DNA from: Hydrogeniiclostridium mannosilyticum
Lineage (GTDB): Bacteria; Bacillota; Clostridia; Oscillospirales; Acutalibacteraceae
Reading direction: 5' to 3'
DNA length: 64,000 bases
NCBI RefSeq assembly: GCF_003268275.1
Contig: NZ_QLYR01000004.1
Location: forward strand, 1 to 64,000
Positions 54,316-62,815 of the stretch are shown here, piece by piece; within the stretch, counting starts at the first letter, position 1; each line of letters begins with the position of its first letter. The notes beneath the pieces are model-generated. The model was not told the origin of the DNA. It searched no databases and saw nothing but the letters and a program-made list of their open reading frames with translations. The translations under genes and the position numbers were made by a program.

Positions 54316-55236
54316 TTACAGGGTTACGACGCCGACATCCCTTTTCAGGTAGCGGCCAATTGAGATCAGGCCGCCGAGCAGGCCGAACAGCACGCCGGCG
54401 CCGATAAAGATCACATCGATTTTCCAGGACATGCCCGCCAGGCTCATCGGGGTGAAAAAGCTGAAGCCGCTGAGCGCGGAACAGACCTGCGTATAAACCA
54501 CCTTGAGCAGCAGCGCCGACAGAATGCCGGAAAACAGGCCGATCACCATGCCCTCCACCATAAACGGGATTCGTACAAACCAGTTTGTCGCGCCCACCGA
54601 TTTCATGATGCTGATCTCCAGCTGGCGGGAAAACATCGTCACCCGTATGGTATTCGAAATAATAAACAGTGACACTACGCTCAGAATAATGACAATCCAC
54701 ATACCCGCGCCGTTGACCATGGAGTCCAGGCTGGTGAGCTGCTCCGCAATATAGGAGTAGTCGATGATCTTATCGATGCCGTCGATTTTCATAATGGCAT
54801 CCGCCGTCTCCTGGTAATTGGTCAGGTCCTTCATGGAGAGCTTAAAGGCATGGGGCAGGAAATTGTCGCCCAGCAGGCTCTGCAGGGCGCCGTCCTCGTC
54901 GCCGTACTGCTCCAGCATCTGTTCCACGGCTTCATCGCGCAAAACAAGCTCGCATTCCTCCACGTTATCCATGGAGGCGATCTCCTCGCGGATCTGCACC
55001 GCCCGCAGCGAGGAAACCTCGTCCTTGCAGTAGACCTGAATGGAATTGTTGCCCTCTACGCTCGCCATCATCTGGTTAATATTCATAGACAGCAGCACCG
55101 CCGAGCCCGTAAGCAGCAAGCAGGAAACCAGCACGCCGATAGAGGCCAGGCTCATGGTACGGTTGCTCCAAATGTTACGGATGCCCTCTTTCAGCAGGTA
55201 GCCGGCGCTTGCCAGCTTTGATCCCTTCCTCTTCAT
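54316..55236 (-). CDS. ftsX: Cell-division ABC permease-like protein FtsX
   Basis: 306 residues with the FtsX topology: one N-terminal helix (about 22-45), an extracellular domain (about 55-160) and three C-terminal helices (MFSRQLEISIMKSVGATNWF between). Its ATG overlaps the ftsE stop. It passes FtsE ATP hydrolysis to an external hydrolase, here the M23 protein next in the operon. Confidence 0.95.
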   Translation of the reverse strand: MKRKGSKLASAGYLLKEGIRNIWSNRTMSLASIGVLVSCLLLTGSAVLLSMNINQMMASVEGNNSIQVYCKDEVSSLRAVQIREEIASMDNVEECELVLRDEAVEQMLEQYGDEDGALQSLLGDNFLPHAFKLSMKDLTNYQETADAIMKIDGIDKIIDYSYIAEQLTSLDSMVNGAGMWIVIILSVVSLFIISNTIRVTMFSRQLEISIMKSVGATNWFVRIPFMVEGMVIGLFSGILSALLLKVVYTQVCSALSGFSFFTPMSLAGMSWKIDVIFIGAGVLFGLLGGLISIGRYLKRDVGVVTL

Positions 55237-55913
55237 TCCTGCACCTCCACTTTCCCGGTGTCGGCCACAATCTTTCCGTTGCGTATTTCTACCACGCGGC
55301 GGTGAAAATGTTTGACCAGGCTGTGCTCATGGGTAACCATTAGGATGGTTGTGCCGCGCCGGTTGATTTCGCTGAGCAGGTCGACAATTTCAAACGAGAG
55401 GGCCGGGTCCACGTTGCCGGTGGGCTCGTCCGCAATGATAATGGCAGGGTTGTTGATGAGCGCGCGGGCCAGGCCCACACGCTGCTGCTCGCCGCCGGAA
55501 AGCTCGCCGGGGCGGCATTTGGCCTTATCCTGCAAGCCCACCAGCCCCAGCATGTAGGGAACGCGCTTGCGGATTTCCCGCGCCGAGGCCCCGACCACAT
55601 GCATGGCAAAGGCGATATTATCATAAACATTCATATTGTCAATCAGGCGGAAATCCTGAAACACAATGCCCATCTCCCGGCGCAGGTAGGGAATCTGCCC
55701 CCGGCGCAGCGCGGTCACATCCGTGTCATTGACAATGACGCGGCCCTCATTGGGCTTTTCTTCGCAGACAATCATTTTTAAAAAGGTACTTTTTCCGGCC
55801 CCGGAGGAACCCACGATGAATACAAATTCTCCCTTATCCACCTGCAGGTCCACATGGTCCAGGGCAAGCGTACCGTTTGAGTAAACCTTGCTGACATTCT
55901 CAAAGGTAATCAT
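55233..55913 (-). CDS. ftsE: Cell-division ATPase FtsE
   Basis: 226 residues, ABC ATPase: Walker A GSSGAGKST, signature LSGGEQQRV, Walker B IIIADEPTGNVDP, H-loop VTHEHS. First gene of the ftsE-ftsX-M23-S41 run. Three WalR-box-like repeats lie about 210-240 bp upstream. Confidence 0.97.
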   Translation of the reverse strand: MITFENVSKVYSNGTLALDHVDLQVDKGEFVFIVGSSGAGKSTFLKMIVCEEKPNEGRVIVNDTDVTALRRGQIPYLRREMGIVFQDFRLIDNMNVYDNIAFAMHVVGASAREIRKRVPYMLGLVGLQDKAKCRPGELSGGEQQRVGLARALINNPAIIIADEPTGNVDPALSFEIVDLLSEINRRGTTILMVTHEHSLVKHFHRRVVEIRNGKIVADTGKVEVQE

Positions 55914-56125
55914 ATTTATAACGCTCCTAATATCTTTCCTATCTATATGCGCGGCCCCGGCAGCCGCCTCAAAAAACGGCGGCCCCTATGAGCGCCGGGC
56001 CTGCCGGCGCAGGCCACCGTCCGCCGGAAAAAGGCTCCGCCCTTTCATTTCTCAAAACGATAGTCGGTAACAATCTACATCATACCAATCCCGGTACTAT
56101 TTTTTGTTCTTAATTAGAATTAAAC

Positions 56126-56153
56126 TGTAATTAATTTGTAACTATTTTGTAAC
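56126..56153. promoter_or_regulatory. Triple WalR/VicR-type box upstream of ftsEX
   Basis: TGTAAT (56126-56131), TGTAAC (56137-56142) and TGTAAC (56148-56153) are spaced by exactly 5 nt on the plus strand, fitting TGTWAH-N5-TGTWAH. Read on the gene's strand they appear as three TTACA repeats at an 11-bp period, also reminiscent of PhoP boxes. They lie 42-69 bp upstream of TATGAT, suited to an activator of a promoter with a poor -35. Confidence 0.65.
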
Positions 56154-56248
56154 GAATGACCAAAGGTCATAAGCGTGCGAAAAAGCCTCCCCGCCGCATT
56201 GGCAGCCTCAGGAGCCCGCCGCCGGCACGGCATGCCCGCGGGCAACAG

Positions 56249-56275
56249 AAAAGCCCGGAACCTGTCCGGGCTTTT
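56249..56275 (-). terminator. Terminator of the PucR-type gene
   Basis: AAAAGCCCGGA (56249-56259) pairs with TCCGGGCTTTT (56265-56275). Confidence 0.85.
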
Positions 56276-56327
56276 GTAACTATTTTTTACCGGCGCGCGG
56301 GCCGGTGCGCGGAGCGCGAAAAGCAGC

Positions 56328-57413
56328 TTAAAACTTAACCGGATTGGCGGAAAGGTACTTTTTAACCATCAGCGCCACCTTAAAGACAATGGCATCCTCA
56401 AATTCCCGCAGATCCAGGCCGGTAATTTTCTTGATCTTCTCCAGGCGGTACACCAGCGTGTTGCGGTGCACAAACAGCTTGCGGCTGGTCTCAGAAACAT
56501 TGAGGTTATTCTCAAAGAACCGCTGGATGGTGAACAGCGTCTCGTGGTCGAGCGATTCGATGGAGCCGCGCTTGAAAACCTCTTTCAGGAACATCTCGCA
56601 GAGCGTGGTCGGCAGCTGATAAATCAAGCGGGCGATGCCGAGGTTATCGTAGCTGATGATGGTCTTTTCCGTGTCAAAGACCTTGCCGACCTCCAGGGCC
56701 ACCTGGGCCTCTTTAAACGAACGGGCCAAGTCCTTAATACCGGTGACTGCGGTGCCGATGCCGACAACACAATGGGTATAAAACTCGCTCGACAGCGTAT
56801 CTACAATGGAGCTCGCCAGCTTATCCAGGTCCTTCGACTCAATGCCCTGGCGGATTTCCTTAACCAAAACAATGTCCGTCTCATTGATATTGATGATGAA
56901 ATCCTTGGATTTGTCCGGGAACAGGTTCTGAATGACGTCATAAGCGGAGATATCCGTCTTGTTCACGATCTTAATCAGCATGCAGACACGGCTGACCTCT
57001 GCGTTAAAGCGGAGCTCGCGCGCCTTTAAGTAGATGTCGCCGGGAAGGATGTTATCCAAAATAACATTTTTAATGAAATTGCCGCGGTCATATTTTTCAT
57101 CATAATACTGCTTAATGCTGCTCAGCGAAATAGCGAGCAGGTTCGCGTAACGGCCTGCCTCCGGGTCGTTGCCCGAGACAAACACCGCGTACTCCGGGCG
57201 CGGGTGCCCCCCAAACGATTTATAGGTATAACCGTTGACGACAAAGGTGCCGGGGGATGCCATGGTCTCAGCCGTGACCGTCTCGTTGACCTCGCCGATT
57301 CGGCCGAGCTCACTGCATGCGATAATTACGAAAGTTTCATCAATAACGCCTATGGTGCGGTCGATTGCGTCCCGCATTTGATGTATCACGCCCTGAAACA
57401 ATCTGTTTGACAT
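56328..57413 (-). CDS. PucR/CdaR-type transcriptional regulator
   Basis: 361 residues. A GAF/PAS-like N-terminal sensor region (1-130), a middle GGDEF-related domain (about 150-280) and a C-terminal helix-turn-helix of the PucR type (NLNVSETSRKLFVHRNTLVY, then RLEKIKKITGLDLR). Such regulators respond to small metabolites. AGAGGG lies 6 nt before the ATG. It is a single-gene unit; the target is unknown. Confidence 0.88.
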   Translation of the reverse strand: MSNRLFQGVIHQMRDAIDRTIGVIDETFVIIACSELGRIGEVNETVTAETMASPGTFVVNGYTYKSFGGHPRPEYAVFVSGNDPEAGRYANLLAISLSSIKQYYDEKYDRGNFIKNVILDNILPGDIYLKARELRFNAEVSRVCMLIKIVNKTDISAYDVIQNLFPDKSKDFIININETDIVLVKEIRQGIESKDLDKLASSIVDTLSSEFYTHCVVGIGTAVTGIKDLARSFKEAQVALEVGKVFDTEKTIISYDNLGIARLIYQLPTTLCEMFLKEVFKRGSIESLDHETLFTIQRFFENNLNVSETSRKLFVHRNTLVYRLEKIKKITGLDLREFEDAIVFKVALMVKKYLSANPVKF

Positions 57414-57794
57414 TTCGTTCCCTCTTTCCTGGCTATTTTAAAATCCTGTTTTATTGCGGCACATAAAACACATGCGCAAAATAAAAACAAGTTTTGATAT
57501 TTGTATTTATAATCCATTTTACACAATTACGCGCAGGTTTTCAACACTTTCCTTAAAATAATCCGAAAAAAGCAGCCCCGCCGCAGGTTGAACCGTTTTT
57601 TACCATGCGCCTGTTTAAAGCTTCGCCACTTTCCCCGGCGCTTATGCGAAACAGCCTCCGCCTTTAAAGCCTTTCTGCCTGTTCCCCGCGCCGGGGCGGG
57701 CATTTTGCCCGGGTTTAGGCGGCGAAATAAAGAAGCAGGCCCGCCTTCAGGCCTGCTTCTTGCAATTAACCCCTGCCGCGCAGGATTTTTCTGC
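57414..57794 (-). other. 381-nt gap between the EF-G-like and PucR-type genes
   Basis: Only the EF-G-like gene's terminator (57730-57761) is recognisable. An ORF of 98 codons across it (57527-57823) runs into the coding region and has no ribosome-binding site. Confidence 0.5.
57730..57761 (-). terminator. Terminator of the EF-G-like gene
   Basis: AAGAAGCAGGCC (57730-57741) pairs with GGCCTGCTTCTT (57750-57761); TATTTC follows on the minus strand. Confidence 0.8.
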
Positions 57795-59159
57795 TTATTC
57801 CGCCTCGTTCTTAGCCTCTTCAATCACCTTCTGCGCAACATTGGAGGGCGCCTCCTCATAGCGGGCAAAGGTGAAGGTAAAGCTGCCCCGCCCCTGGGTC
57901 ACCTGGCGGATAAACGTGGTAAAATCGTGCATTTCCGCCATGGGCACGTCGGCCTCGACCACCTGCTGGCCGTCTCCCGCCGGCTCCATGCCGAGCACGC
58001 GCCCCCGGCGCTTGTTGACCTCGCCCATTATGTCGCCCATATTCGCGTCAGGAACCGTGGCCTTCAGCGTGCCGATCGGCTCCAGCAGCACGGGGGCGGC
58101 CTGCGGCATACCGGCCTTATAGGCCAGTGAGGCCGCGGTCTTAAACGCCATTTCGGAGGAATCCACCGGGTGGTAGGAACCGTCGTAGAGGGTGGCGCGC
58201 AGGCCGACGACCGGGTACCCCGCCAGCGGGCCCCTGGCGATGCTGTCGCGCAGGCCCTTTTCAACAGCCGGGAAGAAGCCCTTGGGCACCGATCCGCCGA
58301 CTACGCGCTCCCCGAACTCCAGGCCCTCGCTGTCACAGGGCTCAAATTCAATCCATACGTCGCCGAACTGGCCGTGGCCGCCGGTCTGCTTTTTATGGCG
58401 GCCCTGTACCTGGACCTTTTTGCGGATGGTCTCACGGTAGGCGACCCGCGGCTTCTCCAGCGTAACATCCACGCCGAATTTACTCTTGAGCTTGGAGACG
58501 ACAACGTCCAGATGCTGCTCGCCCAGGCCGGAGATCACCATCTGATGCGTCTCGACATTATTGGTAAATTTAATGGTGGGGTCCTCCTCCGCCAGGCGCA
58601 GGATTCCCTGCGCCACCTTATCCTCATCGCCTTTATTTTTCGGCGCCACGGCCATGGAAAGCGTCGGGACAGGGTAGTCGATGCCGTCCAGGACCACCTT
58701 TCTGGCCGGCGAGCAGAGCGTGTCGCCCGTATTCACCCCGGTGAGCTTCAGCACCGCGCCGATGTCGCCCGCCGGAATACAGCCGGCATCCTCCTGCTTC
58801 TTGCCGCGCATCACCACCACCTTGCCTATGCGCTCCGTGTTGCCCGTGCGCATGTCGGCAAGCTGGGCATCCTGCGAAACCTTACCCGCAATCACCTTCA
58901 GGAAGGAAATCTTGCCTACAAAGGGGTCGGCAATGGTCTTGAACACAATGGCCGCCGCCGCGCCGTCCTCATTGACGGAGAGCTCCACCGGGTTTCCGTC
59001 CACATCCGCGCCGATCTCGGCGGATTTGTCCGCGGCGCAGGGGGCCAGCCAGGTCAGGCCGTCCAGCAGCTGCTCCATGCCGCGCATCAGCATGGCGTCG
59101 CCGCAGAACACCGGGGTAATGGTGCCCGCGCGCACGCCGCTGCTCACCCCCACAATCAC
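57795..59159 (-). CDS. Elongation factor G-like protein, C-terminal part (frame 2 of a split gene)
   Basis: 454 residues covering the end of the G domain, domain II (AIVFKTIADPFVGKISFLKV), III, IV (HKKQTGGHGQFGDVWIEFEP) and V (VNKRRGRVLGMEPAGDG). It continues the protein begun at 59860 after a one-base shift near 59186-59190. The complete protein would be an EF-G paralogue of about 688 residues, not the main fusA product. The role of these paralogues is not settled. It lacks its own ribosome-binding site. Confidence 0.85.
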   Translation of the reverse strand: MIVGVSSGVRAGTITPVFCGDAMLMRGMEQLLDGLTWLAPCAADKSAEIGADVDGNPVELSVNEDGAAAAIVFKTIADPFVGKISFLKVIAGKVSQDAQLADMRTGNTERIGKVVVMRGKKQEDAGCIPAGDIGAVLKLTGVNTGDTLCSPARKVVLDGIDYPVPTLSMAVAPKNKGDEDKVAQGILRLAEEDPTIKFTNNVETHQMVISGLGEQHLDVVVSKLKSKFGVDVTLEKPRVAYRETIRKKVQVQGRHKKQTGGHGQFGDVWIEFEPCDSEGLEFGERVVGGSVPKGFFPAVEKGLRDSIARGPLAGYPVVGLRATLYDGSYHPVDSSEMAFKTAASLAYKAGMPQAAPVLLEPIGTLKATVPDANMGDIMGEVNKRRGRVLGMEPAGDGQQVVEADVPMAEMHDFTTFIRQVTQGRGSFTFTFARYEEAPSNVAQKVIEEAKNEAE

Positions 59160-59860
59160 CTCCTCCGGTGTAAACGCCTCGCCGGAAAATATTTTTCAAA
59201 CATCTCATCGCTGGTTTCAGCCACCGCCTCATAAATTGCGGTGCGCAGGCCCTCCAGACGGTCGCCCATGTCGGGCATCTTGACCTCAACCGGCGCGCCG
59301 CCGGAGTAATCATAGGCCTTGTATTCCAGGATATTGACATAGATGTTCGCCTGTCCGTCCACGATAAAGGGCACTACCACCGGGCAGATGGAGGGGCCGA
59401 ACTTCGCCTTCAGGTCCTCGAACACCCGGTAGAAGCGGGCGCTTTCATCGCAGAGGCCGTTGACGAAAAACATCTTCGCCAGCCCCCGCGCCGAAGCGGC
59501 GGCGAACGCCTTTTCTGTTCCCACCGCGGCGCCGTCCTTCCCGGAAACCGCGATCAGCACGGAGTCCGCCGCGCGGACGGCCTCCCGCAGGCCGCCCTCA
59601 AAGTCGAAGAGGCCGGGGGCATCGATTAAATTGATTTTACGGTTTTTCCACTCGAGAGGAGCTACCGCCGCCGACACGCTGGCCTGGCGCCTGATTTCTT
59701 CCGCATCGTAGTCGCACACGGTGTTTCCTTCCGCAATTTTGCCTCTCCGCTCCGAGGCGCCGGAAAGATACAGCATGGCCTCTGCAATGGAGGTTTTCCC
59801 CGCGCCGCTGTGGCCTGCGAGGGCAATGTTCAAGATATTTTTCGCGCTGAACTGTTTCAT
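59156..59860 (-). CDS. Elongation factor G-like protein, GTPase part (frame 1 of a split gene)
   Basis: 234 residues. P-loop GHSGAGKTS, switch II DAPGLFDF. NKxD is replaced: FFVNGLCDES stands where FVNKxD is expected, so guanine recognition may be altered. The frame ends EKYFPARRLHRRR; adding one T in the TATTTTCC tract restores EKYFSGEAFTPEEVIVGVSSG, which joins the downstream frame. AAAGGAG precedes the ATG, and a promoter is at 59930-59958. Confidence 0.85.
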   Translation of the reverse strand: MKQFSAKNILNIALAGHSGAGKTSIAEAMLYLSGASERRGKIAEGNTVCDYDAEEIRRQASVSAAVAPLEWKNRKINLIDAPGLFDFEGGLREAVRAADSVLIAVSGKDGAAVGTEKAFAAASARGLAKMFFVNGLCDESARFYRVFEDLKAKFGPSICPVVVPFIVDGQANIYVNILEYKAYDYSGGAPVEVKMPDMGDRLEGLRTAIYEAVAETSDEMFEKYFPARRLHRRR

Positions 59861-59929
59861 CTGATAAAGCTCCTTTCAGGGAATAATGAGTAGCATAACT
59901 TAAACAATTGTTGCAAACGAATTTTCTTA

Positions 59930-59958
59930 ATTATATCCCATGTATACAATCTTCGCAA
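59930..59958 (-). promoter_or_regulatory. Promoter TTGCGA-N17-TATAAT
   Basis: The -35 is at 59953-59958 and the -10 at 59930-59935, reading into the EF-G-like gene. The AACAATTGTT palindrome would fall near +11 to +20. Confidence 0.75.
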
Positions 59959-60277
59959 TCCCCATTTGAAAAATAGTACCAGTTGACTCCCAATAATTTT
60001 TGAAATATTTTGGTTAATATGCTGATTGATTTTTCTGATTTTTCAAAAACACGCCCTCTCTTCTGTAACGATTGACAGTTCCCCGCCCTATTACGCTCCA
60101 CGGCCAGCCGTACAGGCCGCCGGATCGCCAGGCCGGACCGGACAAAAAACACACGCTGCCCAACCGGCTAAATATATGCGGGCCGGCGGCAAAAAAGCAC
60201 AGGGCGCCCACACCGGCGCGAAGCTTACCACACACCGGATTTTAAAAAAAGACGAGGATCGGCACGCAAAATTTGTC

Positions 60278-60306
60278 TTTACCTCGGCGGCATTGTTCGC
60301 TATAAT
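60278..60306 (+). promoter_or_regulatory. Promoter TTTACC-N17-TATAAT
   Basis: The -35-like TTTACC (60278-60283) and consensus -10 (60301-60306) read into the nucleosidase gene, leader about 135 nt. Confidence 0.65.
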
Positions 60307-60448
60307 GTAGACAGCTTGCCGCCCCCCTTTTTCACCGGCCTGCCGGGCGGGCGGGAGCGGCATCCGGCGGGTGCGCACAGCCTGCGCCTACCGCATGGAT
60401 TACCAGCATGAAAAAATAAAAACAACGTTGAAACGGAGGACTGGGTAT

Positions 60449-61138
60449 ATGATTGGAATCATCGGCGCCATGCCTGTAGAGGTGGACGGCCTGACCGCTA
60501 TTTTGAATGAAAAGCAGGGCGAAGCCGTCAGCGGCATTGTCTTTTACCAGGGGAAAATCAGCGGCGTTTCCTGTGTGGTGGCCTGCTGTGGGCCCGGAAA
60601 GGTAAACGCGGCGGTCTGCACGCAGGCCATGCTGATGCGCTATCCGGTTTCACTGGTCATCAATACCGGCGTGGCCGGCGGCATCGGCCCCGGCGTCCGC
60701 ATCGGCGACCTGGTCGTGGCCGAGGGCGTGGTCCAGCATGACTTCGACACCTCCCCGCTCGACGGCGTCAAGGGGCTTTTGCCGGTGCTGAACGAGGTGG
60801 TTGTCCCCACGGACCAGGCGGCCTCCGACACGCTCCTGCAATGCGCCCGCCGCGTTTATGACGGCAACGTCACCCGGGGCATCGTCGCCACCGGCGATCA
60901 GTTTATCTCCGGCGGGGAGCAGGCCGCCAAAATCCGCGGCGACTTCGGCGCGGATGCCTGTGAGATGGAGGGCGGCAGCATCGGGCAGGTCTGCGCGCTG
61001 AACAAGATCCCCTTCGCGGTCATACGCGCCATCTCCGACCACGGCGACGACGAGGCCTCCGTGGACTTTCCCGCCTTTGCCAGCCAGGCGGCCCAGAAGA
61101 GCATCGAGCTGCTGAAAACCGCGCTTCCGCTGCTGTAA
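60449..61138 (+). CDS. mtnN: 5'-methylthioadenosine/S-adenosylhomocysteine nucleosidase
   Basis: 229 residues from the ATG at 60449 (GGAGG 9 nt upstream). Cleaves MTA and SAH to adenine and the thioribose. Motifs: IGIIGAMPVEVDGL at the N-terminus, NTGVAGGIGPGVRIGDLVV, catalytic region CEMEGGSIGQVC and AISDHGDDEASVDF with the catalytic Asp. First gene of the plus-strand operon. Confidence 0.95.
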   Translation: MIGIIGAMPVEVDGLTAILNEKQGEAVSGIVFYQGKISGVSCVVACCGPGKVNAAVCTQAMLMRYPVSLVINTGVAGGIGPGVRIGDLVVAEGVVQHDFDTSPLDGVKGLLPVLNEVVVPTDQAASDTLLQCARRVYDGNVTRGIVATGDQFISGGEQAAKIRGDFGADACEMEGGSIGQVCALNKIPFAVIRAISDHGDDEASVDFPAFASQAAQKSIELLKTALPLL

Positions 61139-61209
61139 ACGGGCAGCGGCAAGGCAATCCGCGCAGTTTTCAGCTATGCCCTCTATTACGAAAGGAGAAG
61201 CCGGCCGTT

Positions 61210-61788
61210 ATGCAGATCATCGACATCAGCCGTGAGCTTTTTTCCACGCCCGCCTACCCGGGCGACCCCGCCCCCTACCGGGAGGCCATCCGCCGCATGG
61301 AGCTGGGCGACGGCTACAACCTCACCGCCTTTTTTTCGGGCTGCCACAGCGCAACCCACATCGATGCCCCGCGGCATTTTCTCCGCGACGGCAAAACGCT
61401 TGATCAGCTGCCGCTGGCCCCCTTCTACGGCCCCTGCACCGTCGTCCCTGCCGAGGGCCTGATTACCGGGGCGGACATTGACCGCCTCGCCATTCCCAAG
61501 GGCAGCCGCCTGCTGATTAAAGGGGAGGGCCGGGCCTTTTTCACCCAGAGCGGAGCCTTTGCGCTGGCACAGGCCGGGATCTGTCTGGTGGGCACCGACG
61601 CGCTCAGCATCGCGCCGCCCGGTGACGAAGCCGCCCCGCATGAGGAGCTGCTCAGCGCGGAAATTCCCATCTTAGAGGGGCTGGACCTTTCCCGGGTAGA
61701 ACCGGGGGCCTATTTTCTCTGCGCTTTTCCGCTGTTTTTGCGGGGAACCGAGGCCGCGCCCGCGCGGGCGGTCCTGCTGACCGGTTAA
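61210..61788 (+). CDS. Cyclase-family metal-dependent hydrolase
   Basis: 192 residues, kynurenine formamidase/cyclase fold. The metal motif reads HSATHIDAPRHF (H-x3-H-x-D-x3-H). AAAGGAG lies 12 nt before the ATG. Family members hydrolyse aryl formamides or other amides; the substrate here is unknown. It stands between the nucleosidase and sugar-enzyme genes. Confidence 0.88.
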   Translation: MQIIDISRELFSTPAYPGDPAPYREAIRRMELGDGYNLTAFFSGCHSATHIDAPRHFLRDGKTLDQLPLAPFYGPCTVVPAEGLITGADIDRLAIPKGSRLLIKGEGRAFFTQSGAFALAQAGICLVGTDALSIAPPGDEAAPHEELLSAEIPILEGLDLSRVEPGAYFLCAFPLFLRGTEAAPARAVLLTG

Positions 61789-61822
61789 AAGACGGCTATG
61801 CCGCCAATTCAGGAGGGAAACC

Positions 61823-62692
61823 ATGAAAAAACGAATAATCGGGCTCTCCACCTGCGGAGAAAAGGATTTAAGCCTGAAGGGCTTCCAGCTCTATGCAGAC
61901 AATGGCATCGGCGCTATGGAAATCTCCGTCTCCGCCGATGCCCATAAACAATTGGATTGCGCCGCGCTCCGGCATAACGCCGCAGAAACCGGCGTACAGC
62001 TCTGGTCCTATCACTTACCGTTCGAGCCCTTTGAAGCAAACGATATTTCCTCTTTAAACGAGCGGATTCGCCGCATATCGATCGACCTGCAAAAAGGGCT
62101 GCTTGAAAAAGCGGCCGCACTCGGCTGCCGCAAGGCCGTCATCCACCCCAGCGGGGAACCGTTGGACGAGGCGGAACGCGCCGCCCGTTTGGAGCAGGCG
62201 AAGAAATCGCTCTCTGTCCTCGCGGCCTTTGCCGCCGGGGCCGGGCTTCAGCTGGCAGTGGAAAATCTGCCGCGAACCTGTCTTGGCAGGAACGCCGGGG
62301 AGATTCTATCATTACTTCAGGCCGATGAGCGGCTCGGTCTCTGCTTTGACACCAATCATCTGCTGGGCGAGAGTACGGAGTTTTTTTTACATCGATGTGC
62401 CAGCCGGATCGTCACCATTCATGTCTCGGACTATGATTACCGCAATGAGCGCCACTGGCTGCCCGGCGAAGGTAAGATTGACTGGCCGCTTGTCGCCTGT
62501 ATGCTGGAGACCGCCGGGTACCGGGGTCCTTGGCTCTATGAGGTCGGCTTTGAAACGCCGCCCACCATTGCCCGCGACCGAGCCTTGACCTACGCTGATT
62601 TTCTGCGCAATGCCGGGGAGATCTTCCGCGGAGAGGCGCCGGCCCCCCTAGGGACGCCGCTGCCAAATCTGCCGCACTGGTCCGGCGCGTAA
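61823..62692 (+). CDS. Xylose-isomerase-like TIM-barrel sugar epimerase/isomerase
   Basis: 289 residues, AP-endonuclease-2/sugar-phosphate isomerase family. Metal-ligand segments: KAVIHPSG, LAVENLPR, LCFDTNHLLG and IVTIHVSDYDYRNERHWLPGEGKIDW. AGGAGG lies 6 nt before the ATG. Likely isomerises a sugar or polyol, perhaps one released by the next gene's product. Confidence 0.88.
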   Translation: MKKRIIGLSTCGEKDLSLKGFQLYADNGIGAMEISVSADAHKQLDCAALRHNAAETGVQLWSYHLPFEPFEANDISSLNERIRRISIDLQKGLLEKAAALGCRKAVIHPSGEPLDEAERAARLEQAKKSLSVLAAFAAGAGLQLAVENLPRTCLGRNAGEILSLLQADERLGLCFDTNHLLGESTEFFLHRCASRIVTIHVSDYDYRNERHWLPGEGKIDWPLVACMLETAGYRGPWLYEVGFETPPTIARDRALTYADFLRNAGEIFRGEAPAPLGTPLPNLPHWSGA

Positions 62693-62815
62693 ACCGGCCG
62701 CACGCCGTTCCACAGCAGCCGGACAAAACAGCGCGGCCCCCTGCCGCCGGTGGATTTACCAGCCGCAGCCGCGGAACCCGCCGGGCCAATCATTTTTTAT
62801 TGGGAGGAATTACAG

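Larger units (their letters stand above)
55914..56327 (-). other. 414-nt upstream region of ftsE
   Basis: It holds the terminator of the PucR-type gene (56249-56275), the WalR-like repeats (56126-56153) and a likely -10 box TATGAT (56079-56084) without a good -35. No gene was seen. Confidence 0.6.
59861..60448. other. 588-nt divergent intergenic region
   Basis: It carries the minus-strand promoter of the EF-G-like gene (59930-59958), a palindrome AACAATTGTT (59903-59912) downstream of it, and the plus-strand promoter (60278-60306). No gene or known RNA was found between. Confidence 0.6.

Noticed and set aside
57527-57823. 98-codon basic ORF at the end of the EF-G-like gene
   Set aside because: It runs into the EF-G-like coding region on the same strand, has no ribosome-binding site and spans the terminator.
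59180-59195. Programmed frameshift in the EF-G-like gene
   Set aside because: No X-XXY-YYZ slippery heptamer in frame and no obvious stimulating hairpin; a sequencing or mutational deletion is simpler.
60026-60310. Plus-strand ORF of 94 codons in the divergent intergenic region
   Set aside because: It overlaps the promoter at 60278-60306, lacks a ribosome-binding site and is of low-complexity composition.
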